Positions 29,957 to 39,367 of a stretch of 64,000 bases of DNA are shown here, in pieces. The stretch lies in the IMG/VR virus record IMGVR_UViG_3300022746_000019, positions 26,008 to 90,007 of that record. One strand, written 5' to 3'. This DNA is from a virus. The notes beneath the pieces are model-generated. The model saw nothing but the letters and a program-made list of their open reading frames with translations, did not search any database and was not told the DNA's origin. A program made the translations under genes and the position numbers. How positions within the stretch are numbered: the stretch's first letter is position 1; each line of letters opens with the position of its first letter.

Positions 29957-29965
29957 GCACGAATC

Positions 29966-32218
29966 CTACGGCTGGGCGTAGTAAAGAGCAAACGACGATC
30001 CAACTGGGACATAGTCAACTATTGTCTTTTGCAAGCGATTGTTCACAGATGTGAAGTTTCGGTAGAAATGGCTTCTGGACGCGTTAGCCGTTCCTTCCCA
30101 CATGAGCCAGGACGCGTCTTCCACGCCAGTGCTTCCATCAAAGAACGCCGTGAGACCGGCTACCTTTTCAAACAAAGCCTCGTCCACCAGCAGGGCGGCA
30201 CCAGTCGAACTTGGTGTCCAAGTCAAAGTCACTTTTGCTGATGCAGCGTTTTCAGGAGCAACCGCAATAACAAACGGCCGGACCCACACAGGAAGGCTAG
30301 TAGTGTAGGAGAGCGACGACCACGCGGTAGACCCGTTACCAATCTTGAACAAACCGGTATCGGTTTCAAGACCAATCTCACCAAGGGCAAGGACAGTGGC
30401 ACCAGACCAGTCGGCGGCTAGTTTTCGAGTGATTATTACATCTTCACTCGCGTACGGAAGACTGTTCCAGTAAGTTACGCCGTCACCAATTTTCCACTGT
30501 AGTGTGTCGGATTCCACTCCAACGCATCCGTTGTTAAGGAGCGTGTTTTCCTCAGCAAACACCGATGCAGTGTCCCTGCGGTAATTAAGCGCAGAACTAG
30601 TATTGTTTGAAATTAGAGACGCAGAACCGTCGTACCAGTCAATAGTTACAGACACATCATCAGAGGTGCTTGGGTCTACCGCGTACTCCGCAACACTTGC
30701 GTTAATGCTGAACGTGTAATACTCACTTGGAGTAACGGAAGCTACAGACGCTTTAGCAGTTACATTGGATGCAGATGCTGGGTAAAGCTCCAGCGCACTT
30801 CCAATCATGCCTGCGTGGGCGTTAGTTCCAGAACTGCTTGTGATACCCGTGCTACCGCCGGTATTCGTAAGAGTCCAGCCCGCGTAATCAGTGGTGAAGT
30901 TTGGGTTAGTTAGTTCGTTAATGCGGGTTGCAGTCAACACCACATTAATTCGTCGAGCTTCTTCAAACGCCGTTACAGAAGACGATTCTTCAAACTGAGC
31001 GGCGTCAAAGTATTGGTCTCCCGTGTACGAGGTTATTACTACTTTAGGCCTTGCAAAAGCCGCGTTAGACGGAGCAGTTCCCGTCACATGAACCCGCGTA
31101 AACCCAGATGCACCGTAAGTCACTGACGCGGTAGATGTAGAAATTGATACACCAGCACGAGTAAACCATTCAATACCGATAGTAGCGTTCGATGTGCCAG
31201 AGGAACTTCTTGCGTAAATGCTGAAAGAATAATCAACAGACGCGGTAGGAAGCGGAATCATGTCCTTGATTGATGAGCTTCCGCAAACCATAGTTATCGA
31301 ACCAGCACCCGCCGGAGTTACTGTAAGAACTCCGTTCTGGCGGTTAGGGTACCCAGAAGGAGATTCTGGGGAAACCGCAAACGGGGTGACATGAGTATTT
31401 GACTCCCCAGCTGCATTTGTGAAAGCCCAAAGACCGGGGTGACCTGTTACGGGAGTTTTTTCAAAAGATGATGCGTTGTAGTCAAGGAAAAGATTTTTTC
31501 CAATAGACACCGATGCGTCGTACCCACTGAATGCTTTGAGAAAAAGCAACAAACCTTCAAGTGATCCGCGACTCTGATTTAGCCGAACAGCATTTGCAGC
31601 CATCACTCGCATACGCTGGTAGCCAAGCGCCGGCTCGTAGGTAAGACCCATCTGGTTAACCAAAGGCTTCAATAGTGCTGCAGGGGCGGTGCTTGGGTGG
31701 ATAGCGCCTCTAATGAGGTATGCCTGAGTCTTAATTCGGTCGTACTCAAATGCCACGAGCCGCATAAACGTGTTCAAGTCTTCGTTGCTTCGACCAGTGT
31801 CTACAACCGTTCGGTTGACCGTCTTAACTGCGGCAGGCAAGTGGTCCATCATGATGTCGTAAGAACCGAAGTCTTTAACAGACAGTCCAATTGCGCTTGC
31901 CAGCTTTACCCAAGTGCCGAGGGATCGAGCAAAGATTGTGTAGTAGACTTCCGAGCCCTGTGCCAAATTGGAATCGGGGCGAGGCATTGGTTCGGCCAAG
32001 GGGCTTTCGTGGATAACTTCACCGTCGTCAGGGTCAACCGGGTATCCGTAAGTATTCCGTACGACAATGAACCTATCAAACGACAGGTTTGGGTATGACC
32101 ACGACAGCGTGATTTCTCCGTACCCCGTTGAAGTAGCAGAAAGATAGGTCGCACCACCCGCGGCAGAAGTGTCGCCATAAGTGATTGACCCGTATTTTCC
32201 TAGACCGTAATAAGTCAT
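29966..32218 (-). CDS. Tail/baseplate fibre protein (tail protein I-like N-terminus)
   Basis: A 750-residue protein. It begins MTYYGLGKYGSITYGDTS, has a fibronectin-like segment (ITLSWSYPNLSFDRFIVVRN), and then a region like P2 gpI (AFEYDRIKTQAYLIRGAIHP; LEGLLLFLKAFSGYDASVSI). Later come beta modules and two repeats of the hyaluronidase/tail-fibre type (DTLQWKIGDGVTYWNSLPY; DTGLFKIGNGSTAWSSLSY). It probably links the baseplate periphery to a receptor-binding fibre. It is the last gene of the tail operon. Confidence 0.8.
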   Translation of the reverse strand: MTYYGLGKYGSITYGDTSAAGGATYLSATSTGYGEITLSWSYPNLSFDRFIVVRNTYGYPVDPDDGEVIHESPLAEPMPRPDSNLAQGSEVYYTIFARSLGTWVKLASAIGLSVKDFGSYDIMMDHLPAAVKTVNRTVVDTGRSNEDLNTFMRLVAFEYDRIKTQAYLIRGAIHPSTAPAALLKPLVNQMGLTYEPALGYQRMRVMAANAVRLNQSRGSLEGLLLFLKAFSGYDASVSIGKNLFLDYNASSFEKTPVTGHPGLWAFTNAAGESNTHVTPFAVSPESPSGYPNRQNGVLTVTPAGAGSITMVCGSSSIKDMIPLPTASVDYSFSIYARSSSGTSNATIGIEWFTRAGVSISTSTASVTYGASGFTRVHVTGTAPSNAAFARPKVVITSYTGDQYFDAAQFEESSSVTAFEEARRINVVLTATRINELTNPNFTTDYAGWTLTNTGGSTGITSSSGTNAHAGMIGSALELYPASASNVTAKASVASVTPSEYYTFSINASVAEYAVDPSTSDDVSVTIDWYDGSASLISNNTSSALNYRRDTASVFAEENTLLNNGCVGVESDTLQWKIGDGVTYWNSLPYASEDVIITRKLAADWSGATVLALGEIGLETDTGLFKIGNGSTAWSSLSYTTSLPVWVRPFVIAVAPENAASAKVTLTWTPSSTGAALLVDEALFEKVAGLTAFFDGSTGVEDASWLMWEGTANASRSHFYRNFTSVNNRLQKTIVDYVPVGSSFALYYAQP

Positions 32219-32224
32219 TTCAGG

Positions 32225-32608
32225 TTACAGCCCCGCGAACAACATCGCAGTAACTAGAGAAGCCGTAGTTGCCCCAGCAGCGACCGCTGCCGAAGAATCC
32301 ACATACGACTTAGTGGCTGCGTCAGAGGAATCAGTTGGAGTTCCTAATCCAGTAACTTTATTACCAGACATAGCGAGATTACCGGTTACGGTTCCGCCCG
32401 CGGCAGGTAGTGCAGCATTAGCAGTTGTTTCAACGGCTTCAATTCGGGATTTAACGGTAGCAGACGCTCCGGCAGGCAATACGCCAAGCACGGTTTCAAT
32501 AGCCACAACTTCATTCTGAATGTCGTTTGGGTGCGCCGCTACGACGCTTTCGGTGTAGTCAACGTGGGTAACGAAAGACTTAATACTTCCTGGGTATGAC
32601 GCGGCCAT
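32225..32608 (-). CDS. Fibre/baseplate attachment protein, 127 aa
   Basis: Opens MAASYPGSIKSFVTHVDYTE followed by HPNDIQNEVVAIETVLGVLP, a common start of phage fibre proteins (the 'AH.ND.Q.EV.AIE..LG' pattern). Then GGTVTGNLAMSGNKVTGLGT and DAATKSYVDSS, the tail-fibre repeat seen in many fibres, and an Ala-rich end. It probably caps or trims a fibre. Between gpJ-like and tail protein I-like genes it is part of the baseplate. Confidence 0.7.
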   Translation of the reverse strand: MAASYPGSIKSFVTHVDYTESVVAAHPNDIQNEVVAIETVLGVLPAGASATVKSRIEAVETTANAALPAAGGTVTGNLAMSGNKVTGLGTPTDSSDAATKSYVDSSAAVAAGATTASLVTAMLFAGL

Positions 32609-32617
32609 TTGGACTCC

Positions 32618-34096
32618 TTAGACGATTCCGCCGTTAGCGTGGACAGTAATGGTGTTGAGGTAAGGAATTTCTCCAATAGCGCATTGGATGTCCCCAATTC
32701 CAGCGGGGCTACCGTGAACATATAAATTTTGGATTGACGAGTACAAGACGCCATTGGTCAAACCAATTGCAAGCGCCAAGTCCTGCTGGCTTACCATTTG
32801 CCCAAAACTAACATTGTCGTAAGCCAACAAATCCTTAATGGAGTTTTCCGTGGCGGTCTTCACAGTAGATTGTGAATAAGTTCCATTTACTTGGATAGTT
32901 ACTTCAATGTCGACTGGGACCATCGTTGGAGGAAGCACGGTGACGCTTGCTCCCGGAGCAACCTTGTTAGCCAAGTAATTTTCTACATCAGTCTGGTAGG
33001 TGTCCCAAATGGAAAGCGGAGAACCTGCGCCGTCTAGGCCAGAACTTCCGGCAAGGCTCATGTACAAAATAATGTTTGAGTAGACCGACGCGTCCGCGCT
33101 GGTCTTGCCCACGCCGACCACCTGCGAGGCGAGGCCTGCGTAATCTTCCGCCGTAACGGCGCGATTGATGGCTCGCATACTGCGGGGAGTGTTGATACGC
33201 ACAGAGGTAGTCGACTCAGGGTCAGTTCCGCCAGCGGCTGCCGATGCGTTCGTGACAGTAAGACCCGAAGCGTCAGATCCATCAGGCTTGGTGTAAGTGG
33301 AAGTGATGTAGTTAATCGAGTTAGCGGCCACATTTCCAGCTGCGCCGTTGACTACTCGGTAAGTGGTAGAAACAATTGAGCCCTTGGGAGGGATACGACC
33401 GCCGATGTTGTCGCCAAACGCCACATAGGTGTTTCCGTCGGAGTCAACAAAACTTGTGTAAACAGCGGCGGAGCCGTCTGAGTCAATAAGGTTTTCTACA
33501 CGCAGGTACGGCACATCATCGACATACACTCCCATCGTGTACAACTCGATTTTCTTTTCGGCAAGTTTGAACACCTGGTTTGGGAGTCCATTGAACGAGT
33601 AACTCAGTTCCTCATACGAAACCGTACGTCCCTCACGGGCAGAGATAACGGCCGTGCCGCCGGCTGCCACATCTACATATGAGGTGTTCATGGTTTCAAA
33701 CTCAAGCTGGGTGGCTGCCGAGTCCGATGCGGTCGAGGTGGACACCGTCAAACCGGGCATAATTCGGATGGTATCCGTGGCGTGGTTATTCTTAAAGGTC
33801 AAGTCAGCGGATGCCGAGATGCCCATGTTCGGCGTGTAGCCAAACATATTTGCCAGTGAAATAATGGAGGAACGCTGGGTAGCGGTGCTCAAGAAAGATT
33901 CGTTAGCAGCACGATCGATGTAGAACGACATGATGTCGCCCATGTAAGCAAACAGCTCCAGCAATACAATGCCAAGGTCGTTGGGGTCCCGGCTGGTCCA
34001 CTGCGGGGCAAACCGCTGGATGTTGCTGAGTAGGTCGGCGCGGATAGCGTAATAATCCCTAGATGTGTAGTCAATCTGGGGGGCGTATTCAGCCAT
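32618..34096 (-). CDS. Baseplate wedge protein (gpJ/gp6-like)
   Basis: A 492-residue protein that opens MAEYAPQIDYTSRDYYAIRA, then RFAPQWTSRDPNDLGIVLLE and LFAYMGDIMSFYIDRAANES, the signature of baseplate J-family wedges in P2- and T4-like contractile tails. The C-terminal half is beta-rich (TVLPPTMVPVDIEVTIQVN). It forms the baseplate rim and triggers sheath contraction on host binding. Overlaps the gp25-like gene by one base. Confidence 0.92.
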   Translation of the reverse strand: MAEYAPQIDYTSRDYYAIRADLLSNIQRFAPQWTSRDPNDLGIVLLELFAYMGDIMSFYIDRAANESFLSTATQRSSIISLANMFGYTPNMGISASADLTFKNNHATDTIRIMPGLTVSTSTASDSAATQLEFETMNTSYVDVAAGGTAVISAREGRTVSYEELSYSFNGLPNQVFKLAEKKIELYTMGVYVDDVPYLRVENLIDSDGSAAVYTSFVDSDGNTYVAFGDNIGGRIPPKGSIVSTTYRVVNGAAGNVAANSINYITSTYTKPDGSDASGLTVTNASAAAGGTDPESTTSVRINTPRSMRAINRAVTAEDYAGLASQVVGVGKTSADASVYSNIILYMSLAGSSGLDGAGSPLSIWDTYQTDVENYLANKVAPGASVTVLPPTMVPVDIEVTIQVNGTYSQSTVKTATENSIKDLLAYDNVSFGQMVSQQDLALAIGLTNGVLYSSIQNLYVHGSPAGIGDIQCAIGEIPYLNTITVHANGGIV

Positions 34097-34509
34097 TACC
34101 TAATCACCTCGATTTTTTCCCCGTAACGGTCAAAGGCAGCGGTCTTGAACGAAAACTCGTCTGGGGTGCCGTCCGGAAGGATATAGTTTATCGTAATATT
34201 GAGAATACCTTCGGTTGTATCGAAGTCTGTATCTACGCTTGACAAAGAGAGTTTCGGAAGCCACCGGTAAAACGCACCAGCAATGGTTTCTCGGGCCACT
34301 TGTGCAGCCGAGTCCCCTGAGTCCAGTACTGACCGTGCCAGAAGCGTTCCGTATTCAGGACGCATAAGCCGTTCGTTTACTCCCGTGAGAACGGCGATGT
34401 ATACCCGATCCCTCCAGATGTATCGCGGGTCTGAGGTTGAGTTAAGGCCACCTGGGACACCTGATTCAACGCCAAACCTAAAGGGAAGCGAGATGGCTAT
34501 TTCGCTCAT
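34096..34509 (-). CDS. Baseplate wedge protein gp25-like (gpW family)
   Basis: A 137-residue protein: LLARSVLDSG and RLMRPEYGTLLARS around residue 50-60 are typical of gp25/gpW, and it ends ILNITINYILPDGTPDEFSF. It forms the inner wedge that touches the sheath's first ring. Order spike, gp25, J-like is the usual baseplate order. Confidence 0.88.
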   Translation of the reverse strand: MSEIAISLPFRFGVESGVPGGLNSTSDPRYIWRDRVYIAVLTGVNERLMRPEYGTLLARSVLDSGDSAAQVARETIAGAFYRWLPKLSLSSVDTDFDTTEGILNITINYILPDGTPDEFSFKTAAFDRYGEKIEVIR

Positions 34510-34847
34510 AGACTAACTCCTATCCATACAGGAAAATTCGGGTCCCCACCAATGAACATAACCCAGACCTGCTGGTTAATGTCGGGGGTCTTTTTGTGGT
34601 CGGTGTGGGAGAAGTCAACCCCCACCGTGTGAGTGTGGCTGGGAGCCCCATTAGCGGAGCTGGTGATTGTTGCGCTGTGGTGAGAGTGCTGACCCGTAGC
34701 GGTCACAGGCAGGCAAGCATCCGCCCAGTTAGTCATAGCCGCGCCCAGAACTTGCGGGACTCGCAGACGGATGCGGGACCGGCCGTGGGGGTCAGCGTTA
34801 TCAACACAAACACCGGCGTAAAGCCCGTAAAACTTATTGTCTGTCAT
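34506..34847 (-). CDS. Baseplate spike OB-fold protein (gpV/gp5 N-terminal-like)
   Basis: A 113-residue protein with GLYAGVCVDNADPHGRSRIR and LRVPQVLGA at the start and QVWVMFIGGDPNFPVWIGV at the end. This is the OB-fold of phage base-plate assembly protein V. The middle is His-, Ser- and Thr-rich (TGQHSHHSATITSSANGAPS), perhaps a metal-binding loop. It connects the hub to the needle; no lysozyme domain or beta-helix needle is fused, so a separate tip protein is expected. Confidence 0.85.
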   Translation of the reverse strand: MTDNKFYGLYAGVCVDNADPHGRSRIRLRVPQVLGAAMTNWADACLPVTATGQHSHHSATITSSANGAPSHTHTVGVDFSHTDHKKTPDINQQVWVMFIGGDPNFPVWIGVSL

Positions 34848-36094
34848 CTGCTAATAACCTGACTTGCCTTTGCAGTTGCGAGGTAATCGTTTCTCAAATC
34901 CGCAGCGGAACCCTGCCACATTGCGCTAACAGAAGATGCGGCAGCGTCGGACAGACGGTTCGCAACTTTGGAAAACTTAAGCGTCTTTGCTGGCAGAACC
35001 GGGGCGTGGGAAACTTTCAATGTCGGCGGCGGAACCACAACCTTAGACGCGGGACCGGGCGGGGTCTTCTTCAAGGTTGATCCCAAGGAATCTAGGCCAA
35101 TCACAACTTCAGTTGTGTACATCCCGTCTTCCACGATGTGATTCGCCTCAAGGACAATCCAGTACCCGTCCAAATCCGAATTAACCCCAGAAATGATGAT
35201 TGGCATATCAGGCCGCAAAGTCGGGGTGCCAACAAGGACAGCAAACGCTCGGTAGGGGAACCTGTTAAGTTCCTGAGCCGCCTGCACTTCGTATTTGGCG
35301 GCGGTTACGGTAGTTGCAGAGGTGGTGACATCAAATCTATCGAACAAATCTGGGTTTACGCGAGCTCGGAGGCTATCGGCCTGTGAGTCGTTGATAACCG
35401 AAAATCGGGTGTTAGATTTAGGGTCGTAGCCCGTAACCGCCACAGCGCCTTTCATGGCGTCGCCGTAATCGACTGACTCACCAACAATTGGCTTAATAGA
35501 GTACAGCGACGGTGGGATGGGGTTACCGGGCTTAACTGCGATGAACGATGGAGCCTCATCAAGCATCTTCAAGTAGTCCTCGGTAAGGGGCTTGAAGAAC
35601 AGAGAAGTGCCTTCGGAACGTAGCGTATAGCCGACCTTCTTTGCGAGGTCAGCCATAAGTTGCCACTGCGTGTAGCCAGGGCTAGCAATTTGGGGGAACA
35701 TACGGTCGTGTGGAGCGACATCGTATGAGAACCGATTATTGACAGCAATCTGGGACACGACATTGGATGCCGTGGTGTTGGAGTAGACCTTTTGCACCGG
35801 CTGCTTCATTACATACGAAGCGCCAATTACATACACATCAACATAACTCGAGTCTGATGTTCGGGTGTGCACCACATGGTGGATATATCCGTAGTGGGTC
35901 TTAGACACATCACCATATTTTACGATGATGCGAACAGGCGACCCAGACGACAGCACTACAGGGTCTGGGTTCCAGTCAGCAAATCTAATCTTTCCCATGT
36001 CATGCTCATAGCGTCGCTGATCCCAATTAAACTGACTGATCTTGTACGGAGAGTCAGCGGTAAGTGGGAAGTAGACTTCTACAAACTTAAGCAC
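34844..36094 (-). CDS. Baseplate hub protein (gpD/gp27-like)
   Basis: A 416-residue protein. It has beta-rich gpD/gp27 features (VRIIVKYGDVSKTHYGYIHH; GASYVMKQPVQKVYSNTTAS; SPGYTQWQLMADLAKKVGYT) and a Pro- and Val-rich end. It forms the trimeric hub between tube and spike. It overlaps the spike gene by four bases and the LysM-like gene by eight. Confidence 0.82.
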   Translation of the reverse strand: MLKFVEVYFPLTADSPYKISQFNWDQRRYEHDMGKIRFADWNPDPVVLSSGSPVRIIVKYGDVSKTHYGYIHHVVHTRTSDSSYVDVYVIGASYVMKQPVQKVYSNTTASNVVSQIAVNNRFSYDVAPHDRMFPQIASPGYTQWQLMADLAKKVGYTLRSEGTSLFFKPLTEDYLKMLDEAPSFIAVKPGNPIPPSLYSIKPIVGESVDYGDAMKGAVAVTGYDPKSNTRFSVINDSQADSLRARVNPDLFDRFDVTTSATTVTAAKYEVQAAQELNRFPYRAFAVLVGTPTLRPDMPIIISGVNSDLDGYWIVLEANHIVEDGMYTTEVVIGLDSLGSTLKKTPPGPASKVVVPPPTLKVSHAPVLPAKTLKFSKVANRLSDAAASSVSAMWQGSAADLRNDYLATAKASQVISR

Positions 36095-36368
36095 GAGGAA
36101 TCCTCAGCACCTTCCCGTTTGGGATGTTCTGGAAGTCATCAATTTCGGGGTTATGCTCGGCGATAACCCACCACAAGTCTGGTGTGCCGTAGGTATCCGT
36201 AGACAGAAGGTCAAGCCGGTCACCAGTTTTCCATGTGTATTCTGTGTAAGTAACCGTACCCAAGGAGTCCATGTAATAGAACAGGACCGGGTGCTTGTCG
36301 CCTACATAGCCAAGCGGTAGATAATCTACTACCGCGTACTCGTAACGAGAACCTCTTTGAACGCTCAT
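36087..36368 (-). CDS. LysM/gp53-like baseplate protein
   Basis: A 93-residue protein: TWKTGDRLDLLSTDTYGTPD, LWWVIAEHNPEIDDF, IPNGKVLRIPRA. This is the LysM-like fold of T4 gp53 and of P2 gpX-type tail proteins, which joins the baseplate wedges to the hub. It need not bind peptidoglycan. Confidence 0.85.
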   Translation of the reverse strand: MSVQRGSRYEYAVVDYLPLGYVGDKHPVLFYYMDSLGTVTYTEYTWKTGDRLDLLSTDTYGTPDLWWVIAEHNPEIDDFQNIPNGKVLRIPRA

Positions 36369-37759
36369 CCTCGTGGATCAACTCCGCCCCAACTCGGGTT
36401 TTCAGGCAAAGGCTTGTACTTAGGAACCATCGTGGGATGGCGGGAGTCGGCGTTACCAGTGATAGTAAATTGCGTCGGGCTGGACCTAGCAACGACTCCA
36501 TTGCTTGGGTCACTGGTCCTAGCGCTTGCAGTAGCGTTGCCAGAAATACCCAACATATCGCTACCATTCGCCATGATGTTTGCCGTGATTGTTACATCGG
36601 TACGAATTGGGATGTAATCTTCAGTAAACGCAGTGTGGTTGACATTAACACCAGTCACGTAGCCCAAGTAGTACACAGGGCCCACTTCAATGCAGACAAT
36701 AAAGAAGCCGATAAATCCGACATCAGCCGTGACGAATCCGTCGCCAAGTGACTTGTTAACAATGTGAATGTCAGTGAACACGCGGTACAAGTATTCCAAG
36801 TCCGCCAAGGTTCCAAACTTCATAAGCCAGTCAAGCTTAGAGATTGCACGGTTGTTAATGCGGTCGTACGCACGGTCATACTCGCCGTAAATAATCTCTG
36901 GGTAATACTCAGAAATCAAAGCTTCTTTGGCCGCGTCCGTAAGGTCGCTTGTTCCATTTTTGTAGTACCTACGGAAGCAGGCAAAGTCATTAGTCCTATC
37001 GAGCCGCACGGTGAAACTAACAGTCTCAACGCCAGGGAACATACCGGCACCGCTAACCCAAATGTCGTCCTTGCTGGGCGTTACATCTGGCTGCAGCGTG
37101 GTGTTGGTCGAGTACCCTTCTGGATTCCACATGAACTGGAATCCATACTTTCGGGCGTCACCTGTCGTGTATGAGCCAGTCTGGGGCTTGGCTGCTCCGG
37201 GATTCTCAGGGTCCTCAGCAATTGTGACAGGGGCCTGGTCCTGCGGGTTAAACGTGTAGTAAAAAATCTTTCCGCGCCGTTCGGCGCTGATTTTTTTACC
37301 ACCGTAAACTTCTTGATTTACAAAAGGCATGCTCCACTTATGCGGAGGCAAATTCCACTTGCAGTTTTGCTTCATCACATACCGGCTTACACCAGCTGAA
37401 GCGGCTGTAGCCGCAGCCTTCTTGTTCTTCTTGCTCTTACGGATTGAATCTTCCGTATTACTGAACTTAGGGTCTAACTGTTGGAAACTTTGCCCAGAAT
37501 ATTGAGTACTATCGAGCGAAGAAACGGTCGCTTGTTCAACAGATCCCGCAGGCATTCCAGCAGGGTTTACTGTTTTCAGTCCGTTATGGCGTGCGTACCA
37601 AAGCAATACATCGTAAAAAGTTAGAAGGCTTCCCTTTTTTCGGTTTTGGTTGTAAATCTGCTTTGCCTCAGACCACTGCCACTCTTGGTAGGTATAGGTA
37701 ACCGAGTTTCCAAGATACGTTCCAGAACCGGGGGTGGAGAAGGTTACGGTATGGCTCAC
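36365..37759 (-). CDS. Baseplate/tail structural protein, 464 aa
   Basis: The gene lies between the tape measure and the LysM-like gene with four-base overlaps at both ends. It has a beta- and aromatic-rich N-terminus (YTYQEWQWSEAKQIYNQN), a long domain with RYVMKQNCKWNLPPHKWSMP, and the central segment WLMKFGTLADLEYLYRVFTD. The C-terminus is polar and ends SWGGVDPRG. I recognise no family, but the operon position makes a baseplate hub or tail-tube end role likely. Confidence 0.7.
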   Translation of the reverse strand: MSHTVTFSTPGSGTYLGNSVTYTYQEWQWSEAKQIYNQNRKKGSLLTFYDVLLWYARHNGLKTVNPAGMPAGSVEQATVSSLDSTQYSGQSFQQLDPKFSNTEDSIRKSKKNKKAAATAASAGVSRYVMKQNCKWNLPPHKWSMPFVNQEVYGGKKISAERRGKIFYYTFNPQDQAPVTIAEDPENPGAAKPQTGSYTTGDARKYGFQFMWNPEGYSTNTTLQPDVTPSKDDIWVSGAGMFPGVETVSFTVRLDRTNDFACFRRYYKNGTSDLTDAAKEALISEYYPEIIYGEYDRAYDRINNRAISKLDWLMKFGTLADLEYLYRVFTDIHIVNKSLGDGFVTADVGFIGFFIVCIEVGPVYYLGYVTGVNVNHTAFTEDYIPIRTDVTITANIMANGSDMLGISGNATASARTSDPSNGVVARSSPTQFTITGNADSRHPTMVPKYKPLPENPSWGGVDPRG

Positions 37760-39168
37760 TTGGTCTTAGCCTTTCGCTCAATCGTGGCCGCATCCAGCAT
37801 CCGCTTCAACTCACGAACCATCTTTTCTTCAGAGAATGTTGCAGGCACATTGATTTCAATCTTCACGCCACCGTAATTCACATTTTGGCTTGTCACAGGT
37901 GAATGTCCACTGGGTAGTTTACCCGAACCGTCTGCAGCGTACTTTGCTGGCATTGGCATACGCATAGATTCTGGAAGCTTGTGGTTAGGTACCACAACGC
38001 CGTTCGTAGATGGGATGAACACCTCAGGACCGCGCTCGCCAACTACATAAGGAACAGAAGCCGATGTAGGTCCACCATCCGCCTTACCAGAACCCTGCAT
38101 GGTGTCATTAAAGCCTTTGCCATATGCAAGGCCCTCCGCAGCAATACCCAACGCCTTAAAACTGGCTGTGAGGCCGTTGACAACAGATGCCAAATCGTTA
38201 GTGGCCTGCCGGACACCCACTAGGTAGGGTTCATCAAACTCTTGCGCCAACCCCAATTTAGCCGTGGTTCGCTTTGACTGAGCCACGATAACGCCAGTAG
38301 TAATCCCAGCCTGACTCATTTCGTCTTTGGTAAACCCTGATACACCAGATGCTTTCGCGTACAGCATCTGGATAACGGTCTGGCGCAGGTCCTCGTTTCC
38401 AGAAAAGTATTGGCTTAGTGTGAAATCCAAGGAGTTACCCGGAAGCAGTGCAAAGGCAATGTCTGCCTTCGTAATCTCTCGTCCTACACTCTTTCGGGTG
38501 TTCAATTGCTGCCAAAGCTGGTTAACAATGTCATCGATAGACTTAGGGTGACCAGCCTGATCACGAAGTTGCACGCCAATGAGTTTTGCCATATTGACAT
38601 TGCGTCCAGCCTGCGAGGACGCATACACATCGGCAGCGCCAGATAGACCGAGGCCTGGCATAACGTTTGAGATTGATTGGATGCTCTGAGAGTACGCTCC
38701 AATGTCTTTTCCACCGAAGCCCGTGAGGCCAGCACGCTGCATAGCCACCGCAGCATCGGTGAGAGATGTGGCCGTACCGCCGGCTGACGCGGCCATAATT
38801 CCGCGCTTAGCTTCGTCTTTGCTTCCAAACGCACCAAACGCTGCTGCTTGGCTTTGAGCCAATTGAAGCGCAATCGATTGGTTGAGGGATGGCAATTGAG
38901 CAATAGCCGCGTTAACCGCACCAGCTACTACCTTGCCCGTGGCAGTGGCCACGGCAGTTTGGGCCACCGTCGGACCACCGTAAGGCTGAGGGGTATACGA
39001 GGGCGTGGTAGCGCCCGGAAGTTCGGGCAGTTCTGGGAGGTGTCCAATAGAGGTGCTACCACCTCCACCGCCACCGCTGCTCCCTGCTCCCGCAGCGACG
39101 CGGGTCTTGATGCTGGAGCCTACGGAGCGGACAATGTCCTCCATAATTTGGTCAATAAGACCAGCCAT
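37756..39168 (-). CDS. Tape measure protein, short
   Basis: A 470-residue protein. The N-terminus has a Gly run, then helical Ala-rich regions (VATATGKVVAGAVNAAIAQL). The C-terminal VPYVVGERGPEVFIPSTNG with VVVPNH is a signature of many tape measure proteins. At roughly 1.5 angstrom per residue the tail would be about 70 nm, short for a contractile tail. It may be accompanied by other tail-length factors. The upstream 62-aa gene fits a tape-measure chaperone. Confidence 0.78.
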   Translation of the reverse strand: MAGLIDQIMEDIVRSVGSSIKTRVAAGAGSSGGGGGGSTSIGHLPELPELPGATTPSYTPQPYGGPTVAQTAVATATGKVVAGAVNAAIAQLPSLNQSIALQLAQSQAAAFGAFGSKDEAKRGIMAASAGGTATSLTDAAVAMQRAGLTGFGGKDIGAYSQSIQSISNVMPGLGLSGAADVYASSQAGRNVNMAKLIGVQLRDQAGHPKSIDDIVNQLWQQLNTRKSVGREITKADIAFALLPGNSLDFTLSQYFSGNEDLRQTVIQMLYAKASGVSGFTKDEMSQAGITTGVIVAQSKRTTAKLGLAQEFDEPYLVGVRQATNDLASVVNGLTASFKALGIAAEGLAYGKGFNDTMQGSGKADGGPTSASVPYVVGERGPEVFIPSTNGVVVPNHKLPESMRMPMPAKYAADGSGKLPSGHSPVTSQNVNYGGVKIEINVPATFSEEKMVRELKRMLDAATIERKAKTK

Positions 39169-39178
39169 CAGTTACCCA

Positions 39179-39367
39179 CTATCTACGTTTGGTGGCTCTT
39201 TCGAGCCAGTTCTTTCGTTCTCTCGCGGAAAGCGACCTAACATCCGCGATTGTCCAACCAGGGAAACTTCTGAATAGGATTTCGTAAGCGTCCATCAGAA
39301 GTTCGTATTCCTTAGCGCTATAGGCGAAACAAGCTTGCCAGACTAAGCGGAGTAGAAATTTTCTCAC
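39179..39367 (-). CDS. Probable tape-measure chaperone, 62 aa
   Basis: A basic helical protein: LLRLVWQACFAYSAKEYELL, then DAYEILFRSFPGWTIADVRS and SLSARERKNWLERA. Short helical proteins at this site, ending in 'RE..NWLE'-type helices, serve as tape-measure chaperones (lambda gpG/GT position). It overlaps the gp26-like gene by 50 bases in a frame one base further along, so translation may restart at GTG 39367 (GAGG upstream) or ATG 39295, or arise by +1/-2 slippage. Start uncertain. Confidence 0.6.
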   Translation of the reverse strand: MRKFLLRLVWQACFAYSAKEYELLMDAYEILFRSFPGWTIADVRSLSARERKNWLERATKRR

